The position numbers and the translations under genes are program-made. DNA of 53,199 nt from positions 1-53,199 of the forward strand of contig CAISJI010000209.1 of assembly GCA_903885565.1 (NCBI GenBank), written 5' to 3'. Positions 33,017 to 42,497 of the stretch are shown here, one piece after another (the first letter of the stretch is position 1; every line of letters begins with the position of its first letter). The notes below the pieces were generated by a model, which saw nothing but the letters and a program-made list of their open reading frames with translations, was not told where the DNA came from and ran no database searches. The DNA comes from an uncultured Planctomycetaceae bacterium. GTDB lineage: Bacteria; Planctomycetota; Planctomycetia; Pirellulales; UBA1268.

Positions 33017-35014
33017 ATGCCCCTGAAAATCGCATCTGAACGTACCCCCAAAGCGCCGCTGCCGATGAGCGGGGAGGAGATGCGGGCCCGCGGCTGGGAC
33101 GCTGTCGACATCGTGCTCGTCACCGGCGACGCCTATGTCGATCACCCCAGCTTCGCCAATGGGCTGATCGCCCGGTTGCTCGAGGCGGCCGGATTTCGGG
33201 TGGCCGTGCTGGCCCAGCCCGACTGGAGCAGTTGCGAGCCCTGGCGCCAATTTGGCCGACCGCGGCTCTTTTTTGGCATCTCCGCCGGCAACATGGATTC
33301 GATGATCAACCACTACACCGCCAGCAGGAAGGTGCGCAACGACGACGCCTACTCCCCCCAGGGCACGATCGGCCGCCGGCCCGACCGGGCCACGCTGGGC
33401 TATTGCCAGCGGTCGCGGGAGGCGTTTCCGGGAGTGCCCGTGGTGGCAGGGGGTGTTGAAGCCTCACTGCGCAGGATCGCCCACTACGATTATTGGAGCG
33501 ATACAGTCCGCCGTTCGATCCTCATGGATTCCAAGGCCGATCTGGTTGTGTTCGGCATGGGTGAACGCACGGTGCTCGATGTCGCCCACGGCCTCGATGC
33601 CGGCCGCACCGTCCGGGATCTGCGGGGTCTGCGGGGAGTGGCCTACCGGCTCGGGGCCAGCGAACAGATTCCCGAAGGCCCCGACACGCTCCTCCTGCCC
33701 GACTACGAAACGGTCGTCAAAGATCCGCTGGCCTTCTGTGAGATGACGCGCATCTCCCACCTCGAAACCAATCCCCACAACGCCCGCCGCCTCGTGCAGC
33801 GCCACGGCCGCGAGGCGGTGGTGATCAATCCGCCAGCCCTGCCGCTGGAGCAGGACGAGATGGATCAGGTGTATGCCCTGCCCTACACCAGGCTGCCCCA
33901 TCCCTCCTATGGCGACGCCAGAATTCCCGCCTTCGAGGTGGTGCAGCACAGCGTGCAGATCATGCGCGGCTGCTTTGGTGGCTGCACGTTCTGCTCGATC
34001 ACGGCCCACGAGGGCCGGATCATCCAGAGCCGCTCGCAGGAATCGATCATCACGGAGATCAAAATGCTCTCCGCCCAGCCAGGCTTCAAAGGGACGGTGT
34101 CAGACATCGGTGGCCCCACCGCCAACATGTATCAGATGCGCTGCACGAGACCCGAGGTGGAGGCGAAGTGCCGCCGGCTCTCCTGCGTGCACCCCACCGT
34201 CTGCAAACTGCTCGGCACCGACCACGGGCCACTGCGCAGCGTGATGCGGGAGGCCCGCAGCATTCCGGGCGTGAAACGGGTGCTGGTGGCCTCGGGGGTG
34301 CGCATGGATCTGGCCCGCCGCGATCCGGAGTATCTGCAGGAGCTCGCCGAACACCATGTCGGCGGCCATCTGAAGGTCGCCCCGGAGCACACCGATCCGG
34401 AGGTGCTCGCGCTGATGAAGAAGCCGGCCGCCGACGACTTCCTGGAATTTGACAAGGCCTTCCGGGCCGCCAGCAACCGGGTCGGCAAGAAGCAGTACAC
34501 CGTGCCCTATTTTATCGCCAGCCATCCCGGCAGCGACATCGATGAGATGATTGACCTGGCTCTGTTTCTCAAACGCAATGGCTACAAGCCCGATCAGGTG
34601 CAGGACTTCATTCCCAGTCCGTTTGATATCGCCGCCTGCATGTATCACACCGGTCTCGACCCGATGACCAAACAGCCGGTGAAGGTGGCCAAGGGGATGC
34701 GCAACCGCCGCACGCAGCGGGCCCTGCTCCAGTTCTTCAAGCCCGAGAACTATTTCGAGGTGCGGCAGGCGCTGGAGCACGCCGGACGGCAGGAGCTCAT
34801 CGGCTCCGGCTGCGACTGCCTGATTCCCGATCGCCCGCCGCGTGAGGCCCTCGACAAAAAACGAGGGGAGGCCAATCGGGCCTTCACTGAGCAAACCTCC
34901 GGCGACCACATCCGGGGCGGGCCCGCCGGCCAGCCACGCACCGGCAAGCAGGGACGCCGACAGCCTCGCGAACGCGGCAGCGTCGGCTACCGGCCAAAGC
35001 GGCCAGGGCAGTGA
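33017..35014 (+). CDS. YgiQ-family radical SAM protein
   Basis: The ATG at 33017 gives 665 residues, near the family norm (about 600-740). The N-terminal domain starts [20 protein letters not shown], then [20 protein letters not shown], characteristic of YgiQ. The radical SAM cluster motif is [10 protein letters not shown] (Cys near 319, 323 and 326; CxxxCxxC). Later blocks include [34 protein letters not shown] and [20 protein letters not shown]. The last 60 residues are basic and low-complexity. YgiQ enzymes are widespread, and their reaction has not been established. The gene is alone on its strand and ends before repeat copy 7. Confidence 0.93.
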   Translation: MPLKIASERTPKAPLPMSGEEMRARGWDAVDIVLVTGDAYVDHPSFANGLIARLLEAAGFRVAVLAQPDWSSCEPWRQFGRPRLFFGISAGNMDSMINHYTASRKVRNDDAYSPQGTIGRRPDRATLGYCQRSREAFPGVPVVAGGVEASLRRIAHYDYWSDTVRRSILMDSKADLVVFGMGERTVLDVAHGLDAGRTVRDLRGLRGVAYRLGASEQIPEGPDTLLLPDYETVVKDPLAFCEMTRISHLETNPHNARRLVQRHGREAVVINPPALPLEQDEMDQVYALPYTRLPHPSYGDARIPAFEVVQHSVQIMRGCFGGCTFCSITAHEGRIIQSRSQESIITEIKMLSAQPGFKGTVSDIGGPTANMYQMRCTRPEVEAKCRRLSCVHPTVCKLLGTDHGPLRSVMREARSIPGVKRVLVASGVRMDLARRDPEYLQELAEHHVGGHLKVAPEHTDPEVLALMKKPAADDFLEFDKAFRAASNRVGKKQYTVPYFIASHPGSDIDEMIDLALFLKRNGYKPDQVQDFIPSPFDIAACMYHTGLDPMTKQPVKVAKGMRNRRTQRALLQFFKPENYFEVRQALEHAGRQELIGSGCDCLIPDRPPREALDKKRGEANRAFTEQTSGDHIRGGPAGQPRTGKQGRRQPRERGSVGYRPKRPGQ

Positions 35015-35088
35015 CGGCGGCGCCCCGAGCGCACCCGTAAGAACTGGAGCGACCGGCTGGCTCTTGGAGCGAAGCCGCACCAAACCGG

Positions 35089-35210
35089 GCGACGGAGGCG
35101 GAGGGATCGGCGAACTTTTTGTGAGCACCGAGCCGCTGCGGCCAAGTGACGCAACCAGCGCCGTCCCGCAGCCGATGCGCTACGGAAGTCGAAGTCGGAA
35201 GTCGGAAGTC
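35089..35210 (+). repeat. Dispersed element, copy 7 (module B' only) with short tandem repeat
   Basis: B' begins GACGGAGGCGGAGGGATCGG and continues through GCGGCCAAGTGACGCAACCA to CGTCCCGCAGCCGATGCGCT, the same subtype as copy 1. No module A is present. It is followed by about four imperfect GGAAGTC units (35185-35210). It fills most of the convergent junction between the YgiQ gene (stop 35014) and the NHL-protein gene (stop 35219). Confidence 0.8.
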
Positions 35211-35218
35211 AAATCGCG

Positions 35219-36310
35219 CTAGCCGACCCGTTCGAGCTTTGTGATCCGGCCGGTCGACACCCACTCCGCCACGAAGATGTCCCCCTCGGGCGTGAAGCAG
35301 GCGTCGTGCGGATGCACAAACTCTCCGTCGAGCCACTTGTCGGGCTGGCTGCGGAGATCCTTCACCTCATCGAGCCGCTCCACGGCCCGTCCGAGCTGCG
35401 CCACGACGGCGTTCTTCTCGTCGAGCAGCGTCACGCAGGCCTTCAGCTCCGGCACGAGCATGAGATTCTTCCAGGTATCGATGTTGGCCGGCAGCCCAAA
35501 GCCAGTCAGCGTCTCCTGATAGACGCCGTCGATGGAAAAGATCTGGAGCGTGTCATGGGCCCGATCGGTGACGACGATCGAGGGAGTGCGCCCCTCGCGC
35601 CGGTCGATCCACAAACCATGGGGCGTGTTGAATGTTCCCTTCCCCTCTCCCTCACCGCCAAACGCACTCACCCACTTGCAGTCCCGATCAAACCGATGGA
35701 TGCGGAATGAGCCATAGCCGTCGGCCAGCAGAAACCCGCCGTCGTCGAGAAAGGCAACATTGGTGGGGAGGAAGCCCCGCCGATTCCAACTGGGCGCAGT
35801 GGAGATATCCTCCCCGGGCGCATACGCACCCGACTCCATCGGCGCCTTACGAAACCACACCGTCTCCCCATCGAGCGTGAGCTTGGCAAATGCCTTCACC
35901 TGCTGGTAGGCGCACACATAGAGAAACTCAGCCCCGCCCTCCTGTCGCACCTCAATGCCGTGGCCACCCCCCTGAAATTGGCTGCCAAAGGCACGGATGA
36001 ATTTGCCCTGCGGATCAAACACAAAAATCGCCGGGTGGTCCTTCTGCTCCTTGCGCCCCTCGTGGATCACATACAGATTTCCAGCAGCATCGACCGCCAC
36101 ATTGTGGGTGGTCTGCCACGTGAAGCGGTCGGGGAGCTGGGGAAAGTTATGGCGGACGCGGAAGGTGTGGGGACCAGTCCCCAGAATGGTCTCGGTGCCA
36201 ATGCGACGGACGTTGGCGAGGACCGGCGCGGCAGCCGCGGCGGCCGTGAGGCAGGCCACACCGGCAAAGGCACGGCGCGACAGCGAACCAGAAAATGCGG
36301 AATCGTTCAT
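35219..36310 (-). CDS. Tat-exported NHL-repeat beta-propeller protein
   Basis: The ATG at 36310 gives 363 residues. A twin-arginine-type signal, SLSRRAFAGVACLTAAAAAA (about 9-28), points to folded export. The mature protein has NHL-like blades: TTHNVAVDAAGNLYVIHEGR, FIRAFGSQFQGGGHGIEV, PTNVAFLDDGGFLLADGYGS, FNTPHGLWIDRR, and FVHPHDACFTPEGDIFVAEW. This resembles peptidyl-alpha-hydroxyglycine lyase-like propellers, but I cannot confirm a catalytic site. It lies 28 bp after the O-antigen-ligase-like gene on the same strand, so the two are probably co-transcribed. Confidence 0.85.
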   Translation of the reverse strand: MNDSAFSGSLSRRAFAGVACLTAAAAAAPVLANVRRIGTETILGTGPHTFRVRHNFPQLPDRFTWQTTHNVAVDAAGNLYVIHEGRKEQKDHPAIFVFDPQGKFIRAFGSQFQGGGHGIEVRQEGGAEFLYVCAYQQVKAFAKLTLDGETVWFRKAPMESGAYAPGEDISTAPSWNRRGFLPTNVAFLDDGGFLLADGYGSFRIHRFDRDCKWVSAFGGEGEGKGTFNTPHGLWIDRREGRTPSIVVTDRAHDTLQIFSIDGVYQETLTGFGLPANIDTWKNLMLVPELKACVTLLDEKNAVVAQLGRAVERLDEVKDLRSQPDKWLDGEFVHPHDACFTPEGDIFVAEWVSTGRITKLERVG

Positions 36311-36338
36311 AAAAACTCCTGGGCAGGAAAATGGCTGT

Positions 36339-38360
36339 TTAGGGCTTGGGCTGCGGTTTTGCGGCGGGAGGGGGAACCGGTTCCGGCAGCCCCCTGCAGA
36401 CAGCACTGTGGCGACGGGCCTCGCGAAAAAGTTCCTCGGCAGTGGAGAGGTGCTCGCTGCGTTGCTGGCTATCCTCTGTCGCTGCCAGATGCAGATAGGC
36501 CTGCCCCGCCAACACATCCAAATCGGAATTCCCCCGATCCCACTCGACCATGCGTTGGGCAGCCTCGGCTGCGGAGGTCAACCGGAGGGCGGCGGCAGCC
36601 CGCTGATCGACCGTCTTGGCGCCGCGCATTCCCACGAGGGCCACCCGCACCTCGCGGGCCGTGGCGGCCGAGGCTGTGTCGCGGGCGCTCCAGAGCGTTG
36701 CCGCGATGCAGGAGGCGGCAAGCACCGTTGCAGCCGCCACCGGAGCCCACGTCTGGCCGATCGCGGCGGCCTGCTGCGGTTGACCGGGCTGCGGTTGTCT
36801 CGTCTGCGGCGGCCCCTCCTTGCGGCGTCCACTCAGGCCACTCAATCCCAGCCCCACCACGACGCAGGCAAGGAATGCATTGGCCGGCACATGGAGATTC
36901 CAGTCGAAGGCCGAATGCATGGCCAGGCCCGCAAGCCCGGCCCATATCCCTGCATCCGCCACCCGGTCGGCGGTAGTTGCCGACACGCAGCAGCGATAGA
37001 ACCGCACCACAAGCGGGATCGCCAAACAGACTGCCACTGCGGCGCCGATCAGGCCAGTTTCGGAAAAGAGTTGGGCGTAGTCGTTGTGGGCAAACCCCCA
37101 GGGAAGATTTCCGCGCACAAAGCGGGGAAAGAGGTGGCCAAACGTCCCCAGCCCGGTGCCCAGCAGCGGCGAGGCCAGAAACATGCGGATCGCGACGTGC
37201 GCTGCCGCCTGCCGCGAATTATGGAGCACCCCGCCCGCGGCCGACTCCCTTGAGGCCGGCAGCACCAGTTCGGCTCCCGGCAGAATGCCGAAGAAGAGGG
37301 CGAAGTAGAGGGCAAGGGCGCAGGCAAACGCCGCGGCCGCCCCTCCGGTCAGCCAGCGGGCCCGCCGGTTTTCCACACTCAGTGCCACCAACACCAAGGC
37401 CGCCAGCAGCATCGCCGCCCCACCCGCCCGCGACTTGGCCATGATGCCCACCGTCCACACCACCAGCGCCAGCAGAACGCACAGCAGCGCATAACGGGCA
37501 GCGAGCGGGAGTTTGTCGCGCGAATACTGCAAGCCAAGAGCCAGCAGGATGGGGATCGTCAGATAGAGGCCGGCCGCAAAGTGGTTGCTGAGCACATACG
37601 GGCCGACACAATCCCCCACAATCCAGGAGTCGAGGACATACCGCATCTCCCCCACCTGCTCCCAACTGCTCTCCCCCACACCGGCCGTTTGGCCAGGCAG
37701 ATCAACAGGATTCTTCCAATATTCCACCGGCCCGGTGAGATCGACAAATCCCATCACGAGTTTCTCTTTGTGGCCCGCGCCGAGCCCCGGAAAGATCAGG
37801 CCGAGCATCCAGATCAGCAGACCGCCCCCCGCAAGGGCCCACAGCAGCCACTGTCGCAGGCGAGCATTCCGGGAGAGATCGGCCACCATCACAATCAACG
37901 ACAGGCCGAGGAGCAGATGCCGCAAACCTGCCGCCGTCGCCTCGGGATAGACGGAGATGCTGCCGCTGACATCGGGAATTCCCTGATGGGCCAGCTTCCA
38001 GGCAGGCGCCGCAATCGGAGCCAGGCTCCCCAACACCGAATCGGGGAGTGGCAGCAGTTGCACCACTGCCAAGCCAGCCACTGCCACCGGCAGAAGCAGG
38101 AGGCCAACGGGGCGCCGCCCGGCGCACACCCAGAGCACTACCGCGGCGGCGATCACGATATCCAGCAGGAGCGGGGCTGCCCCCCGCGTGGCCCCCACCG
38201 CCAACGGACCGAGCACCACCCCGGCCGAAATCAAGCCGACGGCCGCCGCCGCCATGTTCACCATGCCCCCATCGCTGGCTGCCTCACCAAAGTGGCGCCG
38301 GCGGCCTGTCTTGGCGGGAACCGGAACTGGCAGCAAGGGGAAGGCGTTCGGGGATGGCAT
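36339..38360 (-). CDS. O-antigen ligase (Wzy_C/WaaL) family membrane protein
   Basis: The ATG at 38360 gives 673 residues. At least ten membrane helices are present. The Wzy_C core has the LSNHFAAGLYLTIPILLALG helix, MAKSRAGGAAMLLAALVL, and, after a large periplasmic loop, LASPLLGTGLGTFGHLFPRF and FAHNDYAQLFSETGLIG. That loop with Arg and His is where family members act on undecaprenyl-linked sugar chains. The last 130 residues are soluble and Pro-rich then helical (KTVDQRAAAALRLTSAAEAA, AYLHLAATEDSQQRSEHLST), like a short TPR tail. It may polymerise or ligate a surface polysaccharide, or glycosylate protein; the acceptor is unknown. Confidence 0.85.
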   Translation of the reverse strand: MPSPNAFPLLPVPVPAKTGRRRHFGEAASDGGMVNMAAAAVGLISAGVVLGPLAVGATRGAAPLLLDIVIAAAVVLWVCAGRRPVGLLLLPVAVAGLAVVQLLPLPDSVLGSLAPIAAPAWKLAHQGIPDVSGSISVYPEATAAGLRHLLLGLSLIVMVADLSRNARLRQWLLWALAGGGLLIWMLGLIFPGLGAGHKEKLVMGFVDLTGPVEYWKNPVDLPGQTAGVGESSWEQVGEMRYVLDSWIVGDCVGPYVLSNHFAAGLYLTIPILLALGLQYSRDKLPLAARYALLCVLLALVVWTVGIMAKSRAGGAAMLLAALVLVALSVENRRARWLTGGAAAAFACALALYFALFFGILPGAELVLPASRESAAGGVLHNSRQAAAHVAIRMFLASPLLGTGLGTFGHLFPRFVRGNLPWGFAHNDYAQLFSETGLIGAAVAVCLAIPLVVRFYRCCVSATTADRVADAGIWAGLAGLAMHSAFDWNLHVPANAFLACVVVGLGLSGLSGRRKEGPPQTRQPQPGQPQQAAAIGQTWAPVAAATVLAASCIAATLWSARDTASAATAREVRVALVGMRGAKTVDQRAAAALRLTSAAEAAQRMVEWDRGNSDLDVLAGQAYLHLAATEDSQQRSEHLSTAEELFREARRHSAVCRGLPEPVPPPAAKPQPKP

Positions 38361-38528
38361 CAGAAATACTCTGGATGGCAGAGGGATGACCGGCGCGGCA
38401 GCGACCGGCCACATTCTAACTGTCGGGGGAAAAAGTCACCCCGTGAACCGTTCGCCCTTGGCCCCCGTACCAATCGTAACTTCCTGCCAGCCCCGGGCGG
38501 GGTTTTTCAGTCGCTTTCAAGGTGAGCC

Positions 38529-38915
38529 ATGCACAATGCCCGAGGTCCGTTGCAGACCCGCGTCGGCCTGATTGCCAGTTCCCTCCACCCGTCGTGTGCA
38601 GGGGTCGCTGCGGCCGGTCGCCTCCGCTGGCTGGGGTGGGCTGGAGTCGCCCTGCTGGCCATCGGTGGCCTGCTCCCGTCAGCAGCCGTGGCCGGGCCGC
38701 CCAATCCCTATTCGAGTTTCAACCTCTCGGGGATCAACTACGGCGCGCAGCAGTGGGAGCGCGACCAACGGGCTGGCAAGCGGGTCTGGCCCTATTACAA
38801 CACCCCTTCCCGAACCACAACCCGCGGGTCGGGGACCGTGAGCGGATACGCCGGCCGGGGAGTGAGGGTGCAGGGGGGCGTTTCTCGACGCAGCAATCGC
38901 CGCTGGCAGCGGTAA
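38529..38915 (+). CDS. Small exported protein of unknown function
   Basis: The product has 128 residues. A membrane/signal segment at about 33-55 (LRWLGWAGVALLAIGGLLPSAAVAG) ends in Ala-Val-Ala-Gly, a good signal-peptidase site. The mature part of about 73 residues begins PPNPYSSFNLSGINYGAQQW, continues KRVWPYYNTPS, and ends in a Gly/Arg-rich basic tail. It looks like a small planctomycete surface protein; no known domain is seen. The gene diverges from the O-antigen-ligase-like gene, 168 bp apart, and converges with the GNAT gene. Confidence 0.68.
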   Translation: MHNARGPLQTRVGLIASSLHPSCAGVAAAGRLRWLGWAGVALLAIGGLLPSAAVAGPPNPYSSFNLSGINYGAQQWERDQRAGKRVWPYYNTPSRTTTRGSGTVSGYAGRGVRVQGGVSRRSNRRWQR

Positions 38916-38954
38916 GGCATCGCGAGCAGGCGGCTGGCCCGAGTCTTGAGTGAA

Positions 38955-38973
38955 GCATCGCTGAATGCGATGC
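38955..38973 (-). repeat. Dispersed element fragment: isolated H3 hairpin
   Basis: GCATCGC and GCGATGC arms with, on the minus strand, loop ATTCA are identical in stem to H3 of copy 2 (loop ATCCA). H1, H2 and module B are not seen. It lies in the convergent junction between the small exported-protein gene and the GNAT gene. Confidence 0.55.
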
Positions 38974-39030
38974 CCTTCGAGTGGGATGTCTTCGTTTGAG
39001 GGGTGCCTGGAAGGCTTTTCCCCCGGAGCG

Positions 39031-40200
39031 TCAGGCCGGCTGCGGCGGATCGTCCTGATACATCCGATATTTTTTGGTCACCAGCGCCCCTCCTCGCTCC
39101 AGCGTGCGTTTGGAAAGATGGTTGGACTCCAGCACCCAGGAGAATTCCACCTCCTCCATCCCCCAGGCCACGGCCCGGGGCGCCAGCGCCCCCATCAACA
39201 CCAAGCCAACTCCCCACGCCTGATATTCGGGGATCACATTGGTGCTGATCGCCCGCATCCGCTTGATCCCTTTCTTGTTCCAGAGCAGACGCAGAAACCC
39301 AAAGGGAAACAGGCGGCCGTTGATCTGCTTGATGCGGGGGTTGTAATCGAGCAGGCAGAAGACTGTGCCGATCGGCTTGCCACCCACTTCCGCCACCATC
39401 GCCAACTCCGGCACGATCAGGTGCTTCAGGCTCGCCGCCATGTGCTTCACTTCGCCGGAGGAGAGCGGCACAAAGCCCCAGGTTCCCCCCAGGCTGGAGT
39501 TGTAGATGTCGAGAAACATCCGCACTTCCTCGTCGAAGCGACTGCGGTCGAGCGGCCGCACCGTCACGCCGAAGCGCTCCTGCACCGCCTGCACCATGGT
39601 GCCGAGCTTGGAATCGAGCTTGGAGAGCATCGACATCTCGCCCCAGAAGGCATACATATCCTCCACCTTGCCGTAGCCATTCTCCTCCACCAGCTGCCCG
39701 TAGTAGGGGCGATTGTGGGTCATCATGAAGAAGGGGGGCGTGTTGAAGCCCTCGATCAGCAGGCCGCACTCATAATTGAGCGAGGGATTGGCAGGGCCAC
39801 GGATCGAGGTCATCCCCTGACCGTGCAGCCAGTTGCCGGCCGCCTCAAACAGCGCCTTGGCGGCGGCGTGGTCGTCGTCGCATTCGAAGAAGCCGAAAAA
39901 ACCCCGCTGCTCGCCATATCGCTCCACGTGGCCGGCATTCACGATCGCCGTAATCCGGCCTACATCGCGTCCCCCGCGCACCGCCAAAAACGACCGGCTG
40001 CGCGACTTCTCGTAAAAGGGATGGGGGCGGAAGCCGAGGAGTTCCTCCTGGGCCATGATCAGCGGGGGCATCCAGCAGGGATCGTCGCGGTAGATCCGCC
40101 ACGGAAGCCTGACGAAGCGTTTCTGCTGAGACCGGGTGTCCACCGGTTGAATCGTCACTTCCGCCACTGTTTGCCCCACACTTCTTTGGGCCGTCCGCAC
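39031..40200 (-). CDS. GNAT-superfamily N-acetyltransferase-like protein
   Basis: This 389-residue protein uses a GTG start at 40200. Two GNAT-like halves are suggested. The N-terminal part has IYRDDPCWMPPL and ARGG-type strands (SFLAVRGGRDVGRITAIVNA) with RGFFGFFECDDD; the C-terminal part has VGGKPIGTVFCLLDYNPRIK, AISTNVIPEYQAWGVGLVLM and EFSWVLESNHLSKRTLERGG, the usual place for the acetyl-CoA loop. It resembles the large YghO-type GNAT family found in many bacteria, whose substrates are not known. No signal peptide is seen. It is transcribed alone. Confidence 0.78.
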   Translation of the reverse strand: MRTAQRSVGQTVAEVTIQPVDTRSQQKRFVRLPWRIYRDDPCWMPPLIMAQEELLGFRPHPFYEKSRSRSFLAVRGGRDVGRITAIVNAGHVERYGEQRGFFGFFECDDDHAAAKALFEAAGNWLHGQGMTSIRGPANPSLNYECGLLIEGFNTPPFFMMTHNRPYYGQLVEENGYGKVEDMYAFWGEMSMLSKLDSKLGTMVQAVQERFGVTVRPLDRSRFDEEVRMFLDIYNSSLGGTWGFVPLSSGEVKHMAASLKHLIVPELAMVAEVGGKPIGTVFCLLDYNPRIKQINGRLFPFGFLRLLWNKKGIKRMRAISTNVIPEYQAWGVGLVLMGALAPRAVAWGMEEVEFSWVLESNHLSKRTLERGGALVTKKYRMYQDDPPQPA

Positions 40201-40433
40201 CGGCGACGACCGGTCGACAGTCCGGTCCGGATTTCCGACGGCGAAGGGATTCTCCGCATTTTTGAGTCAAACGAGTCATTTTCCGTCAGGGTTGTCACAT
40301 CCGTCAATGTCAGCATCTTTGGCGAACCTCAAAGGTGCACCCCCTTTTTTTCCGACATAGAATTGAGACGTGGGTCCGGTGGCAGGATCGACCGGCCCCT
40401 CCAGCCCCCCGTGTCCTCAGAGGCGATCCCACC

Positions 40434-41513
40434 ATGGTCGACTTCCCACGGCTTGCCTTCGCTCCGAGTCCTTCCCGTCCCGCAGGCACTTCTGCGGGTC
40501 AAGTCGATTATGTCGTGACCGGGGCGACGGGCCTGGTGGGCAATAATCTGGTGCGCCTGCTGGCCAATCGGGGGCAGAGCGTCCGCGTTGTGGCACGGTC
40601 CGCGGCGACGGCCGACCGCTGTCTGGCCCGTCTGCCGCTGGATGTGACAGTCGGTGCCCTGGACGACCCGCGGGCTATTCTGCAGGCGATCGAGGGGGCA
40701 GCGGTGGTGGTGCATGCCGCGGCAATGGTGCATTGCGGCTGGCGGCACTCCGCCGAGATGCACGCCGCCAATGTGGCCGGCACCCGCGTCGTGGCCGAAG
40801 CGGCCCGGCGGGCCGGGGCACGCCTGGTGCATGTGTCGAGCGTCGATGCGCTGGGGCTGCGGGCCGATGGTGTGCTGGCCGACGAGGAGACGCCTGCGGG
40901 CGGCATGGTGGAGTGCCCCTACGTCGTCACCAAGCGGGCTGCCGAGGCAGTGGTGCTTGAGGAGGTTGCCCGCGGCCTCGATGCGGTGATCGTCAACCCC
41001 GTCTACATGCTCGGCCCCTGGGACTGGAAGCCCTCCAGCGGCCGGATGCTGCTGGAAGTGGGAGCGGGTCGGGGGCTCTTTGCCCCCGCTGGGGCCAATG
41101 ACTTTGTCGATGTGCGCGATGTTGCCGCAGGGATCATTTCCGCCGCCGAACGGGGCCGCACCGGCCGTCGCTACATCCTCGGCGGCCATCCCTTGAGCTA
41201 TTTTGATGCCTGGCGTCTCTTCGCGCGGGTCACCGGCCGGATGCAACCGCTCGGCATCGCCCCGCTGCCCATCGTCAAAATGGCGGGATGGTGTGGCGAT
41301 CTGGTGGCGATGGTCGCCCGCCGGGAACCTCCGGTCAATTCCGCCGCTGTGGGGATGTCGCTGCTCAAGCACAACTTCAGCTGCGCCCGTGCCGAGACCG
41401 AACTGGGCTATTTTTACAGGCCTCTGGAAACAACCGTGACCGATGCCTGGCAGTGGTTCATCGACCACGGCTTTACCCGCCCGGTGCGCGAACCGGCAGT
41501 CCTCGTTCGGTAG
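40434..41513 (+). CDS. NAD-dependent epimerase/dehydratase (extended SDR)
   Basis: GAGG about 10 bases upstream supports the ATG at 40434; the product has 359 residues. The Rossmann glycine motif is VTGATGLVGNNLVRLL (about 28-43), the catalytic Ser is in LVHVSSVDALGL, and the YxxxK pair is in PYVVTKRAAE. NPVYMLGPWDWKPSSG follows. It resembles HpnA- and dihydroflavonol-reductase-like members of the family. The first 25 residues are an off-family Pro-rich extension. The response-regulator gene follows 72 bp later on the same strand. Confidence 0.88.
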   Translation: MVDFPRLAFAPSPSRPAGTSAGQVDYVVTGATGLVGNNLVRLLANRGQSVRVVARSAATADRCLARLPLDVTVGALDDPRAILQAIEGAAVVVHAAAMVHCGWRHSAEMHAANVAGTRVVAEAARRAGARLVHVSSVDALGLRADGVLADEETPAGGMVECPYVVTKRAAEAVVLEEVARGLDAVIVNPVYMLGPWDWKPSSGRMLLEVGAGRGLFAPAGANDFVDVRDVAAGIISAAERGRTGRRYILGGHPLSYFDAWRLFARVTGRMQPLGIAPLPIVKMAGWCGDLVAMVARREPPVNSAAVGMSLLKHNFSCARAETELGYFYRPLETTVTDAWQWFIDHGFTRPVREPAVLVR

Positions 41514-41585
41514 CCAGACTGCGAATCGCCGACTGGGCTACACTCTTGTGCGTCCCCGGTTCCTCGCCTTCCCGCCGGCCCACCC

Positions 41586-42344
41586 ATGCCACACATCCTC
41601 GTCGTGGAAGACGAAGAGCATCTGGCCTTCGGTATCAAGTTCAACCTCGAGGCTGAGGGCTTCACCGTCACCATTGCCGGCGACGGCCAAACCGCCCTCG
41701 GCCTGCTGGACCAGCAGCCGGTCGATCTTGTTGTGCTCGACTTGATGCTGCCGGGCATGAGTGGCTACGCGGTCTGCGAAACCATCCGCACCAGGGGAAG
41801 CGATGTGCCGGTTGTCATGCTCACGGCCCGGACGCTCGTGGAAGACCGCATTCGCGGCTTCGACGCTGGCACCGATGTTTATCTGCAAAAACCGTTCGAC
41901 CTCGATGAACTGATCTCCATCGTGCGCAATCTGCTGGCGAGGAGATCGCGGACGACACGAACCACCACGCCCCCGCACGAGCCGTCACTTCCGGTCAGTC
42001 CCGCCGCGACCTACCGCTTCGGCGGCGCCGAGGTGAATTTCGACACATGGGAGGCGCGGGCACAGGGGCTCCCCGTGCGGCTGACCAACCTTGAGATGAA
42101 GTTGCTGCGCTACTTCGTGGAACACGAGGGGAAGGTGGTGTCGCGCAACGAACTGCTCGAACGGGTCTGGGGGATGGCCCGGCCGCCAGCCACGCGCACC
42201 ATCGACACGTTCATGCTCAACCTGCGCAAGTATTTTGAGTCTGACCCATCACACCCCGTGCACTTTCTCTCCGTGCGCGGCATGGGCTACCGCTTTGTCG
42301 GCCGCCAGCGGGGCAAGGCACCGGCCGACGAAGAGCCTGCCTGA
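41586..42344 (+). CDS. OmpR/PhoB-family response regulator
   Basis: This 252-residue protein has a receiver domain (1-120) with acidic pocket residues E8-D9-E10, phospho-acceptor D52 in VVLDLMLPGMSG, Thr80 and K102 in YLQKPF. A winged-helix DNA-binding domain follows from about 140: EVNFDTWEARAQGLPVRLTN and EMKLLRYFVEHEGKVVSRNE, ending HFLSVRGMGYRFVG. It binds DNA as a dimer after phosphorylation. The only histidine kinase in the window (minus strand, 45018-45983) lies on the far side of trpC and purH and could be the partner, by inference. Confidence 0.93.
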   Translation: MPHILVVEDEEHLAFGIKFNLEAEGFTVTIAGDGQTALGLLDQQPVDLVVLDLMLPGMSGYAVCETIRTRGSDVPVVMLTARTLVEDRIRGFDAGTDVYLQKPFDLDELISIVRNLLARRSRTTRTTTPPHEPSLPVSPAATYRFGGAEVNFDTWEARAQGLPVRLTNLEMKLLRYFVEHEGKVVSRNELLERVWGMARPPATRTIDTFMLNLRKYFESDPSHPVHFLSVRGMGYRFVGRQRGKAPADEEPA

Positions 42345-42360
42345 ACGCGAAGGCTCAAGC

Positions 42361-42460
42361 GCATCCAACGTACGTGGGGCGCCGGCTTCGGGGCGGCAAA
42401 AGTTTCGTCGCTTGCGCTCCTCAAGCGTTCGCCGACCCCTCCGCCTACACCACCCGATGG
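42361..42460 (-). repeat. Dispersed element, copy 8 (module B with GGATGC tail)
   Basis: On the minus strand it reads GGTCGGCGAACGCTTGAGGA, then GAAACTTTTGCCGCCCCGAA, then CACGTACGTTGGATGC at 42376-42361. The tail matches copy 4 (16653-16668) at all but one position. No module A hairpins are seen. It lies 3' of trpC in the sense orientation, in the convergent junction with the response-regulator gene. Confidence 0.83.
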
Positions 42461-42497
42461 GTTCAGCCGGTCATCTCCCAGCCACCCCGGATGCGCT

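Noticed and set aside
38965-40518. 517-codon plus-strand frame across the GNAT gene
   Set aside because: Antisense shadow; it also crosses intergenic sequence and the start of the epimerase gene.
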